Source: Eopsaltria australis (Eukaryota > Chordata > Aves > Passeriformes > Petroicidae). Taken from it: a DNA stretch of 64,000 bases. Below the pieces are notes generated by a model. The model worked only from the letters and a program-made list of their open reading frames with translations, was not told the DNA's origin and did not search any database. Made by a program: the position numbers and the translations under genes. The stretch is from NCBI GenBank assembly GCA_034509425.1, contig JAVTVJ010001130.1, forward strand, positions 514,278 to 578,277, given 5' to 3'. Shown here piece by piece: positions 1 to 10,995 of this stretch; position 1 is the stretch's first letter, and every line of letters begins with the position of its first letter.

Positions 1-283
1 GATGTGATTAGTGCCAGGGAACAACCCGAGATTCCAGGCCCAGTATTAGGATGATGGTTACGTTGGGAAAAGGCACAGGCCTTTGCTGGTACTGACCACG
101 ACACTTCCCAGAGGACACCAGGCCACTGGCTGCCCCAGGCCTGTAGGGAGACAAACATTCAGGCACGGAGCTGGAAAGGCTGGAACAGTGAGGGGGGTGT
201 GGGGCCTGTGTGGGACCCAGGCAGAACCAGGCAGGGACAGGCGTTACTGGAGCAGGAGAGCAGCCCTGCAAGGACCTCCAGAG

Positions 284-540
284 TCACAGAATCACAGAAT
301 CTCCTGAGCTGGAAGGGTTCCACAAGGATCATGGATCCAGTTCCTGGTCCTGCACAGACATCCCAACAATGCCAGCCTGGGCATCCCTGGCAGGGCTGTC
401 CAAACGCTCCTGGAGCTCTGGCAGCCTCGGGGCTGTGCCCATTCCCTGGGGAGCCTGGGCAGTGCCCAGCACCCTCTGGGGAACGAAATCTTTTCCTGAT
501 ATTCAAAGTAACCCTCCCCTAACACAGCTCTGTACCATTC
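284..540 (-). mobile_element. CR1 LINE 3' fragment
   Basis: Begins with the inverted CR1 terminal repeat (cacagaatcacagaatc) followed by degraded body sequence of the type tggaagggttcc. It lies in an SLC25A14 intron. Confidence 0.75.
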
Positions 541-810
541 GTGCGCTGCATTTTGCCCACCCATCCCCTTTCCCAGGCTGGAACAGTGTTACACCATTCC
601 CTCACATCACAGCAGGGATGAAAATCTCACCGGCAGGTCTGGGTGCTCCCTCAGGGAACACCCAGCAGACTCCTGCTGCTCCACTCCCCGGGCAGGAGCT
701 GCAGAGGGCACAGGTCAAGGTGGAACCTCACCTTTGCAGTAAGGGCCAAAGCTACAGAGCTGGACTGCACAGTTCCTATCCAGAATGTGCCTGGCTGTGC
801 CAGGGGAGGC

Positions 811-1000
811 TCCTGCTGGACATCAGGAGGAATTTCTTCATGGAAAGGGTTGCCCAGGGAGTCCCCATCCCTGGAGGTGTCCAAGGAAGGCACTCAGGGC
901 TCTGGGCTGGGTGATGATGTGGGCACAGGTTGGATTTGGTGATCTTGGAGGTCCTTTCCAACCTCAGTGATTCTGTGATTCTCCTATGATTCCGTGAAGT
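811..1000 (+). mobile_element. CR1 LINE 3' fragment
   Basis: Contains the diagnostic body ggaggtgtccaaggaagg, then ggaggtcctttccaacctc, and ends in repeated gattctgtgattc, the CR1 3' terminus. Intronic in SLC25A14. Confidence 0.85.
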
Positions 1001-1247
1001 GAAGGGACCTGGCTGGAGGGAGGTGTTTGGGTGGGGACCACAGGCAGTGCAGGGCACAGTGAGGTTCCCTTTGGGACTGAAACCAATCCTTGCTCTCACT
1101 GGCGAACAAAACCACAGTGCCCAGTAAGGGAGGCCCATTCCTGTGGGAATCTGGGGGTGGGAAGGACAGAGCAAGGAAGGAGCCAAACACACAGCCCAGA
1201 GTGTGAGGTGGGGGAGCTGGGAGGTGCTGCCCTTCCCCAACACCGAC

Positions 1248-2331
1248 CTTCCATGCGATCCACGAAGAGCCGCTTCAGGCTCTGGTAGATGCCGATCTTG
1301 ATGGTGCCGTAGGACGCCTGTCTCAGCAGTGCCGGGGCGATCCTGGGGGGAACGGAGCCTGAGCATCCCTGCGGGCCAGCACGGGCCGCTCCCCGCCCGC
1401 CACCCGGGACAACCCGGGACTGCCCCGCGCACCCCCAGTGCCACGGCTGGCACCCACACAGCCCCGGCAGCACCGGGAGACTCCGCTCAGCGAGGGATCC
1501 CGGCGGATCGCAGCGGCGTGCAGGAAATGGGGAACCGGGAGGGGCAGGGAGCGGGGCGATGCCGTGACAGGCGGGGGGAGAGGGGGCCGGGCTGGGGAGG
1601 GGGTGCCAGGACAGAAGCAGGGCCGGGGGAGCGGAGGGGAAGAACCGGGGATGGGTGCGGGAGAGCCGGGGAAGGCAGAGGGAGATGCCGGGGTGGGCGG
1701 AGGGGGATGCGGGGATGGAGGGGGATCCAGGGACGGGCTGCTGGGGGGAACAGGACACGCGGGGCGATGCTGCGGCCCAAGAGGGAGCCCAGGACAGGCG
1801 GAGGGAGCCCCGGAGCCGGAGGGGAAGGGCCCGGGGCAGGCACCGGGAGACCCGCGTGGGCGGAAGGAGCCGCGGGGCGGGCAGGAGGAGCCGTGGCGGA
1901 TGGGCGGGTGTCCCGGTGGGGATGGATGGATGGATGGATGGATGGATGGATGGATGGATGGATGCATGCATGCATGGATGGATGGATGGATGGAGCCCCG
2001 GGGACCCCGGCCCCCTCACGGTGCTCACCCCGAGTACAGGGCCCGGCCGCCCTCCTCGCGGCAGATGCGGAAGAGCGCGTGGAACATGCCCCGGTACCGC
2101 ACCTCGCGGAACCGCGCGTCAGCGCTCTGCCCCTGCACCTGCAGCCGCGTCTTGGTGAGGTCCACGGGGAACGTGCCTGCGGGGACAGCGGCGACAGCGG
2201 CCTCAGCGCCCGCCGGTGCCCGTGCCGCTCCCGCCCGGCCCCGCTCCCGCCCGGCCCCTGCACTCACCGAACTCGGCCACGATGGAGGCGAGCCCGCCAT
2301 ACACGAAGGGTTTCCAGTTGAGCGCGGACAT
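1248..2331 (-). CDS. SLC25A14: SLC25A14 (UCP5/BMCP1) mitochondrial carrier, 5' part only
   Basis: Member of the SLC25 inner-membrane carrier family. Three coding exons are visible: 2331-2268 (starts [13 protein letters not shown]), 2176-2029 and 1342-1248, together 307 nt or 102 codons plus one base. All have GT/AG borders and compatible phases. The second exon holds the first carrier signature, [10 protein letters not shown], and the third holds [17 protein letters not shown], which matches SLC25A14 better than its paralogue SLC25A30 as I remember them. The remaining two carrier repeats lie beyond position 1; positions 1-1247 show only intron with two CR1 fragments. The start at 2331 was chosen because the family alignment begins there. 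The longer leader of some mammalian isoforms is not seen. The intron at 1343-2028 contains a GGAT microsatellite. Confidence 0.9.
1920..1993. repeat. GGAT tetranucleotide microsatellite
   Basis: About 18 units of ggat with a short gcat interruption, in SLC25A14 intron 2, about 35 bp downstream of exon 2 in transcript direction. A second, longer GGAT array lies in an AIFM1 intron at 28.5 kb. Confidence 0.95.
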
Positions 2332-2354
2332 GGCATGGCGGGCGGGCACCGCCG

Positions 2355-2590
2355 CCACCGAGCCGGGACCGGAACCGGAACCGCCACCGGAACAGGGCCG
2401 GGCACCGCCGCGCCGCGCGCGCCCCCTGCCGGCCCCGCACCGGCACCGGCACCGGCACCGACCGGGACCGGGACCGAGACCGGGACCAGGACTGCCCGAC
2501 ACCGAGACCAGGACCGCCGGAACCGGCACCGACCGACACCGGGACCGCCGGAACCGGGACCGCCCGGCACCCGGGACCACCCCCGGGACA
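2355..2590. repeat. Hexanucleotide CCGGCA/CCGGGA array upstream of SLC25A14
   Basis: Imperfect six-base repeats (ccggca, ccggga, ccgaga) fill the GC-rich segment immediately 5' of the SLC25A14 start. It probably belongs to the CpG-island promoter or 5' UTR. Related arrays sit at the RAB33A and MARS2/AIFM1 promoters. The segment 2600-2917 to its right shows no gene. Confidence 0.85.
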
Positions 2591-2917
2591 CCCGGGCTCG
2601 GGTCAGGAGCTGCCCTCGCCCCAACCCCGCCAGACCCCACATCGGGTGTCTCTGGGAGTGGTTCCCGCTACTCCGGGGGAAAATTCCCCCTTGCACCCGG
2701 AACCGGCGCGGACCCGCACTGGGGGAGGGATCGATCACTCATAGGAACCAGATCCCGCTAAAGCCTCCCCTTCTCCACCCCTGGAATCCCCCACTCCAGC
2801 GCTCCCCGTTTTCCAACCAAATAAGCCCAAAATCAGTGTAAGAAAAAGATGCCACCTCCTCCCTGGCCCAGGGACAGGAACGCTGCTCCCAGGACCAGCT
2901 TCTCCCTGACAGGAACT

Positions 2918-2923
2918 TTTATT
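2918..2923 (-). terminator. RBMX2 polyadenylation signal
   Basis: AATAAA on the minus strand, 391 nt downstream of the RBMX2 stop codon and the first canonical signal after it. Confidence 0.75.
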
Positions 2924-3313
2924 ACGAAACCTTTAAAGAAATCCACGATAAATCACCCTGACACAGCAGTGCAGCCCTGCGAATCCATCGTGGAATGCAG
3001 GAGATGCTGGGTGGGCACAGAGCCCAAACCTGGCCCACAAGGCCAGACAAGACATCCAGCAGCTCTGCCCCCAGCCCAAGAGGGGGACACAGCCCCAGGA
3101 TTTAGGGAAGGGGAGCATCCTGCTGCTCCCAGCCTCCCCCTCTCCAGCCGAAGGACAAACCCCTGCCCCGGCCGGCAGCACGGGCAGCGTGGAGAGCCCT
3201 GGCCCAGGGCAGGATGAGAGACGAGGGGAAGCTCCCAGGGGAATGGTCCAGCCCTGGCATCCTGGGAGCCTGGAGCAGGTTTGGGCAGGTTCAGGGCCTC
3301 CCTCACCCGGGGC

Positions 3314-5077
3314 TCAGCAGCGGCCGGAGTCTCTGCCAGAGCCCCGCTCCCTGTGCCTGGAATGCGGCTCCCGGGCTCTGCCTGCCCTGGGGGAGGCATC
3401 CTGCCGGCTGCTGTGCCCGTCGCCCCTCCTGGCAGCCTCCTCACGGGAGCCGCCCTGGCCCCTCTGCTCCGGGCAGCTCCTGTCCCCCCTCCTGTCCGCG
3501 TGCCGCTGGTGCCGCCGCTGCTCCTCATCCCGCTGGCTCCTGCTCCCGGCGCTCCTGTCACAGCTCCCGCCAGCGTAGCGCTCGTACCCGGGATCCTCCT
3601 TCTCCTTCTTGATCTTGATCCTGGCATGAGGCTCCTCCGTGCTCGCCCGCTTCCCAGCCTGGGCGCTGGGCTTTGTCCGCTCTGCTCTGCTCCGCTGCTT
3701 CTCTGGAATTGGGGTTCACGCTTTGGGATGGACCAAACCCCAGGAGCACCTCGCTCCCCGGGGCTCTGCCTGCCACCATCCCAACTCCTCTTCCACTACA
3801 AATCCTCCCTCCACCCAATTTCCCAGCCTGCTTCCCCCTCACGCAGATCACAGTCCACTTCCAATCGTGACTTTTTCTCCTCCAGCTGTAGCCATCCCAC
3901 TTCTCTCTTCCCAGCAAGGCTGGGCACTTCAGTAGCACTTGGAATGCCAAGAACATCCCTTTCATTCCCTTTCCTCAGTAATACTGTGATCCACCCTGTG
4001 GAAATCATCTCTCCACACCTGAGGACTTTTTCCCTCTCTGCTCTCCTTCTCCTCCCTCATTTTTGAGCATCTCCTCAGCATTCTGTAGCAACACCTCATT
4101 CCCACCCTCATTTTGTGCGCATTTTCCTCACTCCAACCTTCTCTCCACGCAGACTCCAGCCCCCAAACCCCACCATGGGCACTCCCACCAGGGATCCAGC
4201 CTGCCAGGAACACTCCTCACCTTTCTGTTTCCTCACGGGCACATCCTCATCCTCCGACGGGGAGTCGGACGAGCTGTGAGGTGGAGTTTTGACCCCGCAG
4301 CCCTTGGCATGGAGGGCTCTGGTCACGTCATCCCAGTCCTCCGACTCCTTGGGGGGCCGGTAGTTGGCCACATGGTCCACACGGATGGTCCGGCCCTTGA
4401 TCTGCGGGGCCGGGCAGTCACGGGCAGCTCCAGGCAGCCACCGGCATCTCCGGGCTGTCACGGGCAGCTCCTGGCAGCCACCAGCAGCTCCCGGCGTGAG
4501 GCAGCACTCGGGGAGCCACAGCAGCACCTGAGTTCCACTCACCTTGATCCCATTGAAGTTGTCCACAGCCAGGATGGTGCTTCTCTGGTCCTCATAGCAC
4601 AGGAAGCAGAAGCCCTTGGACTTGCCGGTCTTCTTGTCCCGCACGAGGTTGATGTTGACGACCTCGCCGTACCTGTGGCACACACAGCATCAGCGCCCGC
4701 GGCAGCGCCCAAGGCGGCGGGGCCGGGGTTAGGCACTTACTGCGAGAACACGCAGATGACATCGCCCTCCGTCAGCTCGTAGTGCAGCCCGCCTGCGGGG
4801 AGAGGGGAGGGAAGGAACGGGTCACGGGCCCCGGCCCCCGGCCCGCCCCAGCCCGGCCCGTACCCACAAAGATCCAAGCGCTGTCCTTGTACTCCGCGTG
4901 CCACGACACCGCCTCCTGCACGCCCAGCTCCGCCTCCCGCGCGTTCAGCTCATTGATCAGCTTCACCTTGGTCAGGGGGCTGCGGGCGAGGCACCGTCAG
5001 CGCCGGGAGCGGCGGGACAGAGACAGAGACAGGGACAGGGACAGGCCTACCCCTCACACCCCTCACACCTACTTCAT
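3314..5077 (-). CDS. RBMX2: RBMX2, RNA-binding motif protein (Snu17/Ist3 orthologue)
   Basis: A single-RRM protein and the vertebrate counterpart of yeast Ist3/Snu17 of the spliceosomal RES complex. Six coding exons: 5077-5073 (only ATG AA), 4979-4864, 4792-4741, 4672-4543, 4401-4221 and 3702-3314, total 873 nt or 290 residues. The protein opens MNPLTKVKLINELN, as in mammals. RNP2 is WIFVGGL and RNP1 is KGFCFLCYE; the exon after the RRM reads GRTIRVDHVANYRPPKES. The last exon begins EKQRSRAERTK, contains RIKIKKEKEDPGYERY and ends in an Arg/Ser/His-rich tail stopping at SGRDSGRC. Length is slightly below human (about 320), mostly from a shorter Lys/Glu-rich tail. The intron at 4220-3703 contains no other gene. 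Confidence 0.93.
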
Positions 5078-5090
5078 GGCGGCGGCGGCG

Positions 5091-5106
5091 CGCACTGCGC
5101 CTGCGC
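5091..5106. promoter_or_regulatory. NRF1-like element in the RBMX2 promoter
   Basis: tgcgcctgcgc at 5096-5106 is close to the NRF1 consensus TGCGCANGCGC. It lies 14-30 bp upstream of the RBMX2 ATG in a CpG-rich stretch. Function is inferred from motif and position only. Confidence 0.4.
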
Positions 5107-5149
5107 GCGGCAGCGCCCCGCCCCGAGCCCTCACGGACGTAGCCGAGAG

Positions 5150-5675
5150 CAGCCGAGCCGACCGATCACAGCCGAGTTGGGCCGAGCGCAGCCGAGTGGA
5201 GCCGAACGGAGTCAGGTCAATAATTACCGAGATAGCCCAACCACGGCCGAATAGGGCCGATTGCAACGGAATCGGACCGATTGCAACCGAACCGGACCCA
5301 TTGTAACCGAGCACTACCCACCGAACCGGCCCGAGCGTGGCCAAACCGGGCCGAGCACAGCCGCGCTGGGCGATTGTAACCGATCCCCAACGCCGGACCG
5401 GCCCGAGCGTGGCCGAGCCGAGCCGAGCCGAGCACAGCCGAACTGGGCGACTGTAACTGAGCCCCACACGCCGAACCGGCCCGGTTATGGCCGAGCCGGG
5501 CCGATCACAGCCGAATCGGACCGATTGTAACCGAGCCCCACACGCCGAACCGGCCCGATTGTGGCCGAGCCGGGCCGATCACAGCCGAATCGGACCGATT
5601 GTAACCGAGCCCCACACGCCGAACCGGCCCGAGCGTGGCCGAGCCGGGCCGATCACAGCCGAGCGGGCTGAGGCG
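5150..5675. repeat. GC-rich minisatellite between RAB33A and RBMX2
   Basis: Tandem units of roughly 70-80 bp built from gccgagc/ccgatc pentamers and hexamers. Each carries the core ggaccgattgtaaccgagc followed by cccacacgccgaaccggccc. The units at 5460-5670 are nearly identical, while those at 5150-5330 are strongly diverged. The array fills the whole gap between the RAB33A poly(A) signal and the RBMX2 promoter. Open frames through it on both strands are by-products of the repeat. Confidence 0.9.
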
Positions 5676-5708
5676 CAAAGCAAGAGGCGGAGCGCAGGGG
5701 TCAGAGCC

Positions 5709-5714
5709 TTTATT
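5709..5714 (-). terminator. RAB33A polyadenylation signal
   Basis: AATAAA on the minus strand, only 20 nt after the RAB33A stop codon. The predicted 3' UTR is about 35-50 nt. The minisatellite begins immediately beyond it. Confidence 0.75.
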
Positions 5715-5734
5715 GGGGTCCGGGCGGGTCGCCC

Positions 5735-8700
5735 TTAGCACGGGCAGGAGCCTTTCCCGCTGGCCTCGTCCAGCCGCCGGGGCTGCGGCTGGGGCTGCGC
5801 CGGCCAGCCCTCCGTGTCCCGGCACGGCAGCGAGCGCTGCGCCTTCAGCCGGCACACCAGGCACATGAAAATGGCGTCCACGTTCTGGCTCTCCTGTGGG
5901 TCCTTGGCCGAGGTCTCAAACAAAAGCATGTTGTGAGCGTCGGCGAACTTGAGGGCCAGGCTGGATGGCACCTGGATCAGGTCCTTCAAGTCACACTTAT
6001 TCCCCACGAGCACCCTGGGGACGAGCGGGGGCACCGCGTGCCCGTTGCACTCCTCGATCCACGTCTTGAGGTTGGTGAAGGAGCTCATCTTGGTCACGTC
6101 GTAGACGAAGACCACGGCGTGCACGTTGCGGTAGTAGTGCTCCACCATGCTCTTCCGAAACCTCTCCTGGCCAGCCGTGTCCCACACTTGCACCTGGGGA
6201 GTGAAGCAGACAGGAGAAGAGGCTACAGGAGTGTGGAGTGTGGCCCTGGCAGGGCCATGGGCAGGAGGGCTTTCTGCTGTCCGGCTTCCAGAGCGTCCCA
6301 GCGTGGTTTGGACTGGAAGGGAACTCAAAGATCGTCCAGTCCAGCCCCCTGCTGTGGGTTGCCACAGCCCTGTCCAGCCTGGCCTTGGACACTGCCAGGG
6401 ATCCAGGGGCAGCCACAGCTGCTCTGGGCGCCCTGTGCCAGGGCCTGCCCGCCCTCACAGCCAAGAATTTCTTCCCAATATCCAATCTAAACCTGTCCTC
6501 CCTCAGTTTAAGGCCGTCGCCCTGTCCCTCCACACCCTTGTCCCAAGTCCCTCTCCAGCTCTCTTGGAGTCCTTTTAGGCACTGCAAGGGGCTCTAAGGT
6601 CTCCCCTGAGCCTTCTCCAGGCTGAACACCCGCAGCTCTCCCAGCCTGGCTCCAGAGCAGAGGGCTGCAGCCCTCAGAGCATCTTTGCAGCCTCCTCCAG
6701 ACTCGTTCCAACAGATCCACATCTATTTGTGCACCAAATCCTACACCATGAATGAGAACCATGACAATTCCACAGAAGAAGAGAAAATGAGGAGGGAGAG
6801 CCACCGTTTGTGTAGGAGCGCAGCGGGAGGGCCAGGAGCTCTGTGGGGAGGATTAAAGGACAGAACATCACGGGTGACATTGTAGGGGCTCTCTGCTATG
6901 GACCAGCGGGCCAGGAAGAGCGAGCAGATGAGGTGCTCGTGTTTGCAGCCCCTGGTTCTCTCAGAGAACTTCAGCCACCCCAACACTCCTGGAAGGACAG
7001 CACAGCAGGGCACAGGCCGTCCAGAACATTCCAGGACACCAACTTCCTGAGCCAAGTGACAGAGATGCCAGGAGGCCTCGAGCAGACAGAGGTGGATTGG
7101 GAAGTGGCTGAATGTCTGGGCCTCGATGGTGCTGGCCAGTGACACCAGGTCTGGTTGAACACTGATGACCAGCAGGGTGCCCCAGGGGTCAGTCTGGCTT
7201 CCCATGGTAATGTTTTGTAGCCTGGAAGTGGCAATTTCCAAATTAATCCAAATTGCCCTGTACCCATGGAGACGGCACCTGCCTCGGAGCCTTTCCACTT
7301 GAAAATCGCTGGCAAAGCAGAGCTGCTGTTGAGTCCTTTCAGGGCCAGTCTCTGCTAGGCAGAGCCTGAGAGGGAGGGTCCCTCTCCCACCTCTCACCTC
7401 CTCTCTTGGATACATATCCAGGAAAAGGCTGGTTTGCTGCACTGCCTCCCACTCCTGCCCACTGGAGCTCAAATAATATCCAAAGGTAGAAAACCCAGCA
7501 GCATTTTCCGGATAGTGGCAGCAAACAGGCTCCATGCCAGCCTGCACCACAGCTCACCCTGGCACGGCTCTGTGGGGCTGGCCAGGGAGAATGGGCACCT
7601 CTGAAGGAGAGAGGGAAAAACATCCATGGACAGCCTAGAAGCACAACTAAAGCTCCCACCCACCAGCACAAGCTCTGGTTTCACTGTGAGTTCAACTTTT
7701 GGTCAGCCATCTGTCAGTACAGCAGCGACGTTTGTTCTTCCAGCACCAGCCTCAGAGGCTGCAGGTGCAGATCCCCACAGCCAGGCAGGCCAAGCTCCAC
7801 CACAAACTCTGCTCCAGGGTGGTTTCCTTCCAGTGGCAGATTTGCTCTGACACACCAGCCAGAGCTCTCCAGGCCTGGGCTGATCGTTCTTTACAGGTGT
7901 CACACCAGCCTTCATAAGCAAATTCATCCTGCTCCAGTGCTGCTGCAGCTCCTGGGAACAGGTTCCAGCAGCGCTGCCACAGGGGCTGAGCCCGCTGCCG
8001 CTGGCCTGTGTGAGCTCTCAGCCTCCCAGTGTGGCTGCTGCCAGCCCACCGCCCTCTGCCCCCCAGACCCCCTGACTGTGGCACAGAGCTCTGTCCCCCA
8101 TCGCTCTGCAGCTCTACCGCTCTGCTGGTCCAGTGTCCAGAGCTGGAGCCACCCCAATGCTGCGAGGATCCGGCTGTGCCCATCGGGAAGGTGGCGGTGA
8201 CTCACCCTGAGCCATCACTTCTAATCGCTGCAGGCTCAAGCCAACCCCAGAAATAGTGACAAGGCAGCAGGGACTGGTCCAGGGGCATCTCTGCAACACA
8301 GGGACGAGAATTCTTCCCTGGCCCTGTTCCCTCCCTCCATCTGGGATGAAAGGAAAAGCCTCCAGGAGGGGTTTGGCAAGAGGCAGCCCCGGGGCAGGGG
8401 CAGGGCTGGGGACCGGCTGCCGTCGCTGCTGGGGCTGCTGCCGGCGGGGTCGGGGCCGGTGCGGGGCCCACCGGGGACAGAGCGCGGCTCACCGAGGATG
8501 GAGCGGGGCCCACTGGAATCGCTGTGGAACCCATAGAGGGCGGAGCGAGGCCCACCAGGGACGGTGTGAGACCCAGCGGGGGCTGAGCGGGGCCCTCCGG
8601 GGTCGGGGTCAGGCAGCCCGGAGCCGCTGCGGAGCCCACCTTGATGCGCTCCCCTTCGATCTCCACCGTCTTCTCGCGGAAGTCCACGCCGATGGTGGCC

Positions 8701-8864
8701 TCGGTCTTGCCGGGGAAGGTGCCCCCGCAGAAGCGGAAGGTCAGGCACGTCTTGCCCACGTTGGAGTCTCCGATCACGATGATTTTGAAGATGCGGGTCT
8801 GCACGTAGGGCTCCAGCGCGGGGTCGGGGCCCGGCGGCCGCCCCCCGCCGCCGCCCGCCGCCAT
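5735..8864 (-). CDS. RAB33A: RAB33A, small GTPase of the Rab family
   Basis: Rab33 GTPases act at the Golgi and in autophagy and secretory traffic. Two coding exons, 8864-8640 and 6193-5735, give 227 residues. Exon 1 starts with a short Gly/Pro-rich leader, then [19 protein letters not shown] and the P-loop GDSNVGKT; the effector region is [14 protein letters not shown]. Exon 2 begins [12 protein letters not shown] (switch II), followed by the guanine motifs NKCD and ETSAK, and ends in CPC, a double-geranylgeranyl site. It differs from RAB33B by the remembered signature [16 protein letters not shown]. The start at 8864 is the first ATG that gives the family N-terminus. The 2.4-kb intron holds one CR1 copy (about 6300-6730); 6730-8639 otherwise shows only unconserved open frames. 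Confidence 0.95.
6300..6730 (-). mobile_element. CR1 LINE 3' fragment
   Basis: Long reverse-oriented CR1 copy in the RAB33A intron. Contains ccagcctggccttggacac and ggcagccacagctgctc, typical of the inverted 3' part. The terminal octamer repeat at its left edge has decayed. Confidence 0.85.
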
Positions 8865-8989
8865 CCCTCCCGCACCGCCGCCGCCTCACCGGCTCATAGG
8901 GGCTACGGCACCGCCACAGCTCCGGATAGCGGCACCGGCACCGCTCGTCTCCGCCCTACGCCCCAGCTACGACACAGCTCGTCCCCGCC

Positions 8990-9330
8990 CCGCGGACCGG
9001 CACCGGCACCGCACGGCTCCACCCCACGCACCGGCACCGGCACCGGCACCGCACGGTCCCGCCCCACGCACCGGCACCGGCACCGCACGGTCCCGCCCCA
9101 CGCACCGGCACCGGCACCGCCCGGTCCCGCCCCACGCACCGGCACCGGCACCGCACGGTCCCGCCCCACGCACCGGCACCGGCACCGCACGGTCCCGCCC
9201 CACGCACCGGCTAGGGCACGGCCCGTCCCCGCCCCGCACAGCGGCACCGGCACCGCGCGGCTCCGCCCTACGCTCCCCGCTCTGGCAGCGGCACCGGCAC
9301 CGGCACCGGGCATCCCCGCTCTGACACCGG
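8990..9330. repeat. Minisatellite in the RAB33A promoter region
   Basis: About seven units of roughly 40 bp, each made of two or three caccgg hexamers followed by caccgcacggtcccgcccca. It lies 125-465 bp upstream of the RAB33A start, within its CpG-rich 5' region. The hexamer is the one seen at 2.4 kb and 15.2 kb. Confidence 0.9.
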
Positions 9331-9339
9331 CACCGCGCA

Positions 9340-10989
9340 TCCGGCACTGACCCGGCTCAGAGCCTCGGGCCAGCCCTGCTCCAAGACACAGACCGGGCAC
9401 CGAGTGCCTTCGGCCCGGGCCGGTGCGGGCATCCCCAGCGGAGCGGCGGGGGCCGCCGGGCTGCGGGCAGCGGGCCTGGTTCCTCCCGGGAGGGAGCAAG
9501 AGACAGAGGGGCACAGCGAGGGGCCACCACACACCGGGGGACACCAACACTCCCGGTGCCAAGAGGTGCCACAACCACCGGTGCCAGGATGACCCGCTCC
9601 ATGTCCGGCTGGGCAGCCACAGTCCCCACGTGCCAGCATCAGAGAGACTGGGAAGGGGATGTGTCCCTCCTTGTCCCCGAGGAACAGGGCAATGGGGAGC
9701 TGGCACCCATGGCACGAGGGCACGGGGGCTGCAGCAGGAAGGATGCACACGAGGATTGCAGAAATGAGGGGAGCAGGTGACAACCTGCAGGAGGAGAGAA
9801 GAGCAGTGGCAGGAGGGGCTGAGGGGACTCAGGTGAGCTGGACTGGGACAGAAACGGTGGCATGGGGACCGATGGGAACACGGGGCAGAGCCTCCTGCTC
9901 ACACAGCCCAGGAGATCCCAAAAGAACTCACAGCCCCCCACAATGGGCCTCTGAAAGATGATTCCTGCAGTGCCAGCACTGATGGGACCTGCAGGAGCTG
10001 GAGGCTGGGAAGGATTTACCAGAGATCCCCAGTGCTCAGCTGCTTCCAGCAGCATGGACATGGAACAGGGTGCACAAAGCCTTGCAGCAGGCGGAAAACA
10101 CTCAGGAAGCTGAGTCAGATGCACGGCTGAATGAGACCCACTGACCATGGCACTGTCCTGCCCCAGAATAAAGAGCAGCCACCCCTTGTCCCCATTGTGG
10201 CTCACTCAGACTTGTTCTGGCCCACACAGGGAGCTCAGTTGAGAGATCCAATAGATTCATGGGCACCATGGCCCCACAGAACCATTTCTGACCACCCTCA
10301 GCTACTTCTGACCTGGCCAAAAACCTGTGGGTCAGAAGTGAGATGAAGACATTGACTGCAGAGCAACTCCTCATCTGTCTCCCTGTGCAAGGAGACAACA
10401 CCAAGGAGGCCCAGGACCCAGCTTGTCTCTCCTCAGGGCTTGCTTGATCCTCCTGGATACTCAGCCTGAACATTCACCCAAAAAAGGATTCCTAGGGTGA
10501 GCGAGATGGGAGCTGCTGTCTCTGGAGAGGATGGCTGAGCAGACTGTCTGCCACATCCATGGTTACAGAGGCCTCAGCAGAGCACCTGACAGCTCCTCAG
10601 AGCAGACAAGGCAAAGGAAGTGTTCCAAGCCAGGCTGGACAAGGCTTGGAGCAACCTGGTCTAGTGGAATGTGTCCCTGCCGATGGCAGGGGGTGGAACA
10701 AGATGGGATTTTAAATTCCTTTCAATACAAACCAGACAGGAATTCTGTTTCAATGAGACACACAGGCAAGGGGACTGTAGTGGAGCCCTAGGACTGTGCA
10801 GGAAATTTCCTCAGGTGTTCATGGGTACTACCTGAGCTTCCCGAGCCCTCAGCCCCACTCACACAACCACCTGCCCAGTGTGTGACCCTGACAGTGCAGC
10901 CCTGCTCACACCAGCTTCCCACCCCTCCACACCACCACCACGAACAGGAGGAAAGTGCTTTTAACGTTTTCCAGGAATTCTCGGAGGTT
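9340..10989. other. Intergenic interval between RAB33A and MARS2
   Basis: No conserved coding sequence, RNA gene or long tandem repeat seen. One CR1 3' fragment lies at about 10590-10740. Open frames are short and unconserved in appearance. Confidence 0.6.
10590..10740 (+). mobile_element. CR1 LINE 3' fragment
   Basis: Carries ccaggctggacaaggcttgg and the cctgccgatggcagggggtgg block of CR1. The terminal octamers are worn. Confidence 0.8.
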
Positions 10990-10995
10990 TTTATT
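10990..10995 (-). terminator. MARS2 polyadenylation signal overlapping the stop codon
   Basis: On the minus strand the end of the gene reads CTG TGA ATAAA. The final A of the TGA stop (10995) is the first A of AATAAA. The 3' UTR would be only about 15-30 nt. Confidence 0.65.

Noticed and set aside
1529..1560. Extra SLC25A14 exon between exons 2 and 3
   Set aside because: Phases of 2176-2029 and 1342-1248 join directly to give the continuous carrier sequence [12 protein letters not shown], so no exon is missing.
6741..7550. Minus-strand open frame of 269 codons in the RAB33A intron
   Set aside because: No domain or composition typical of a gene. It lies in intron sequence beside a CR1 copy.
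8903..9748. Minus-strand open frame of 281 codons upstream of RAB33A
   Set aside because: Most of it is the caccgg minisatellite read as a Gly/Ala/Arg/Val pattern; no start or splice evidence.
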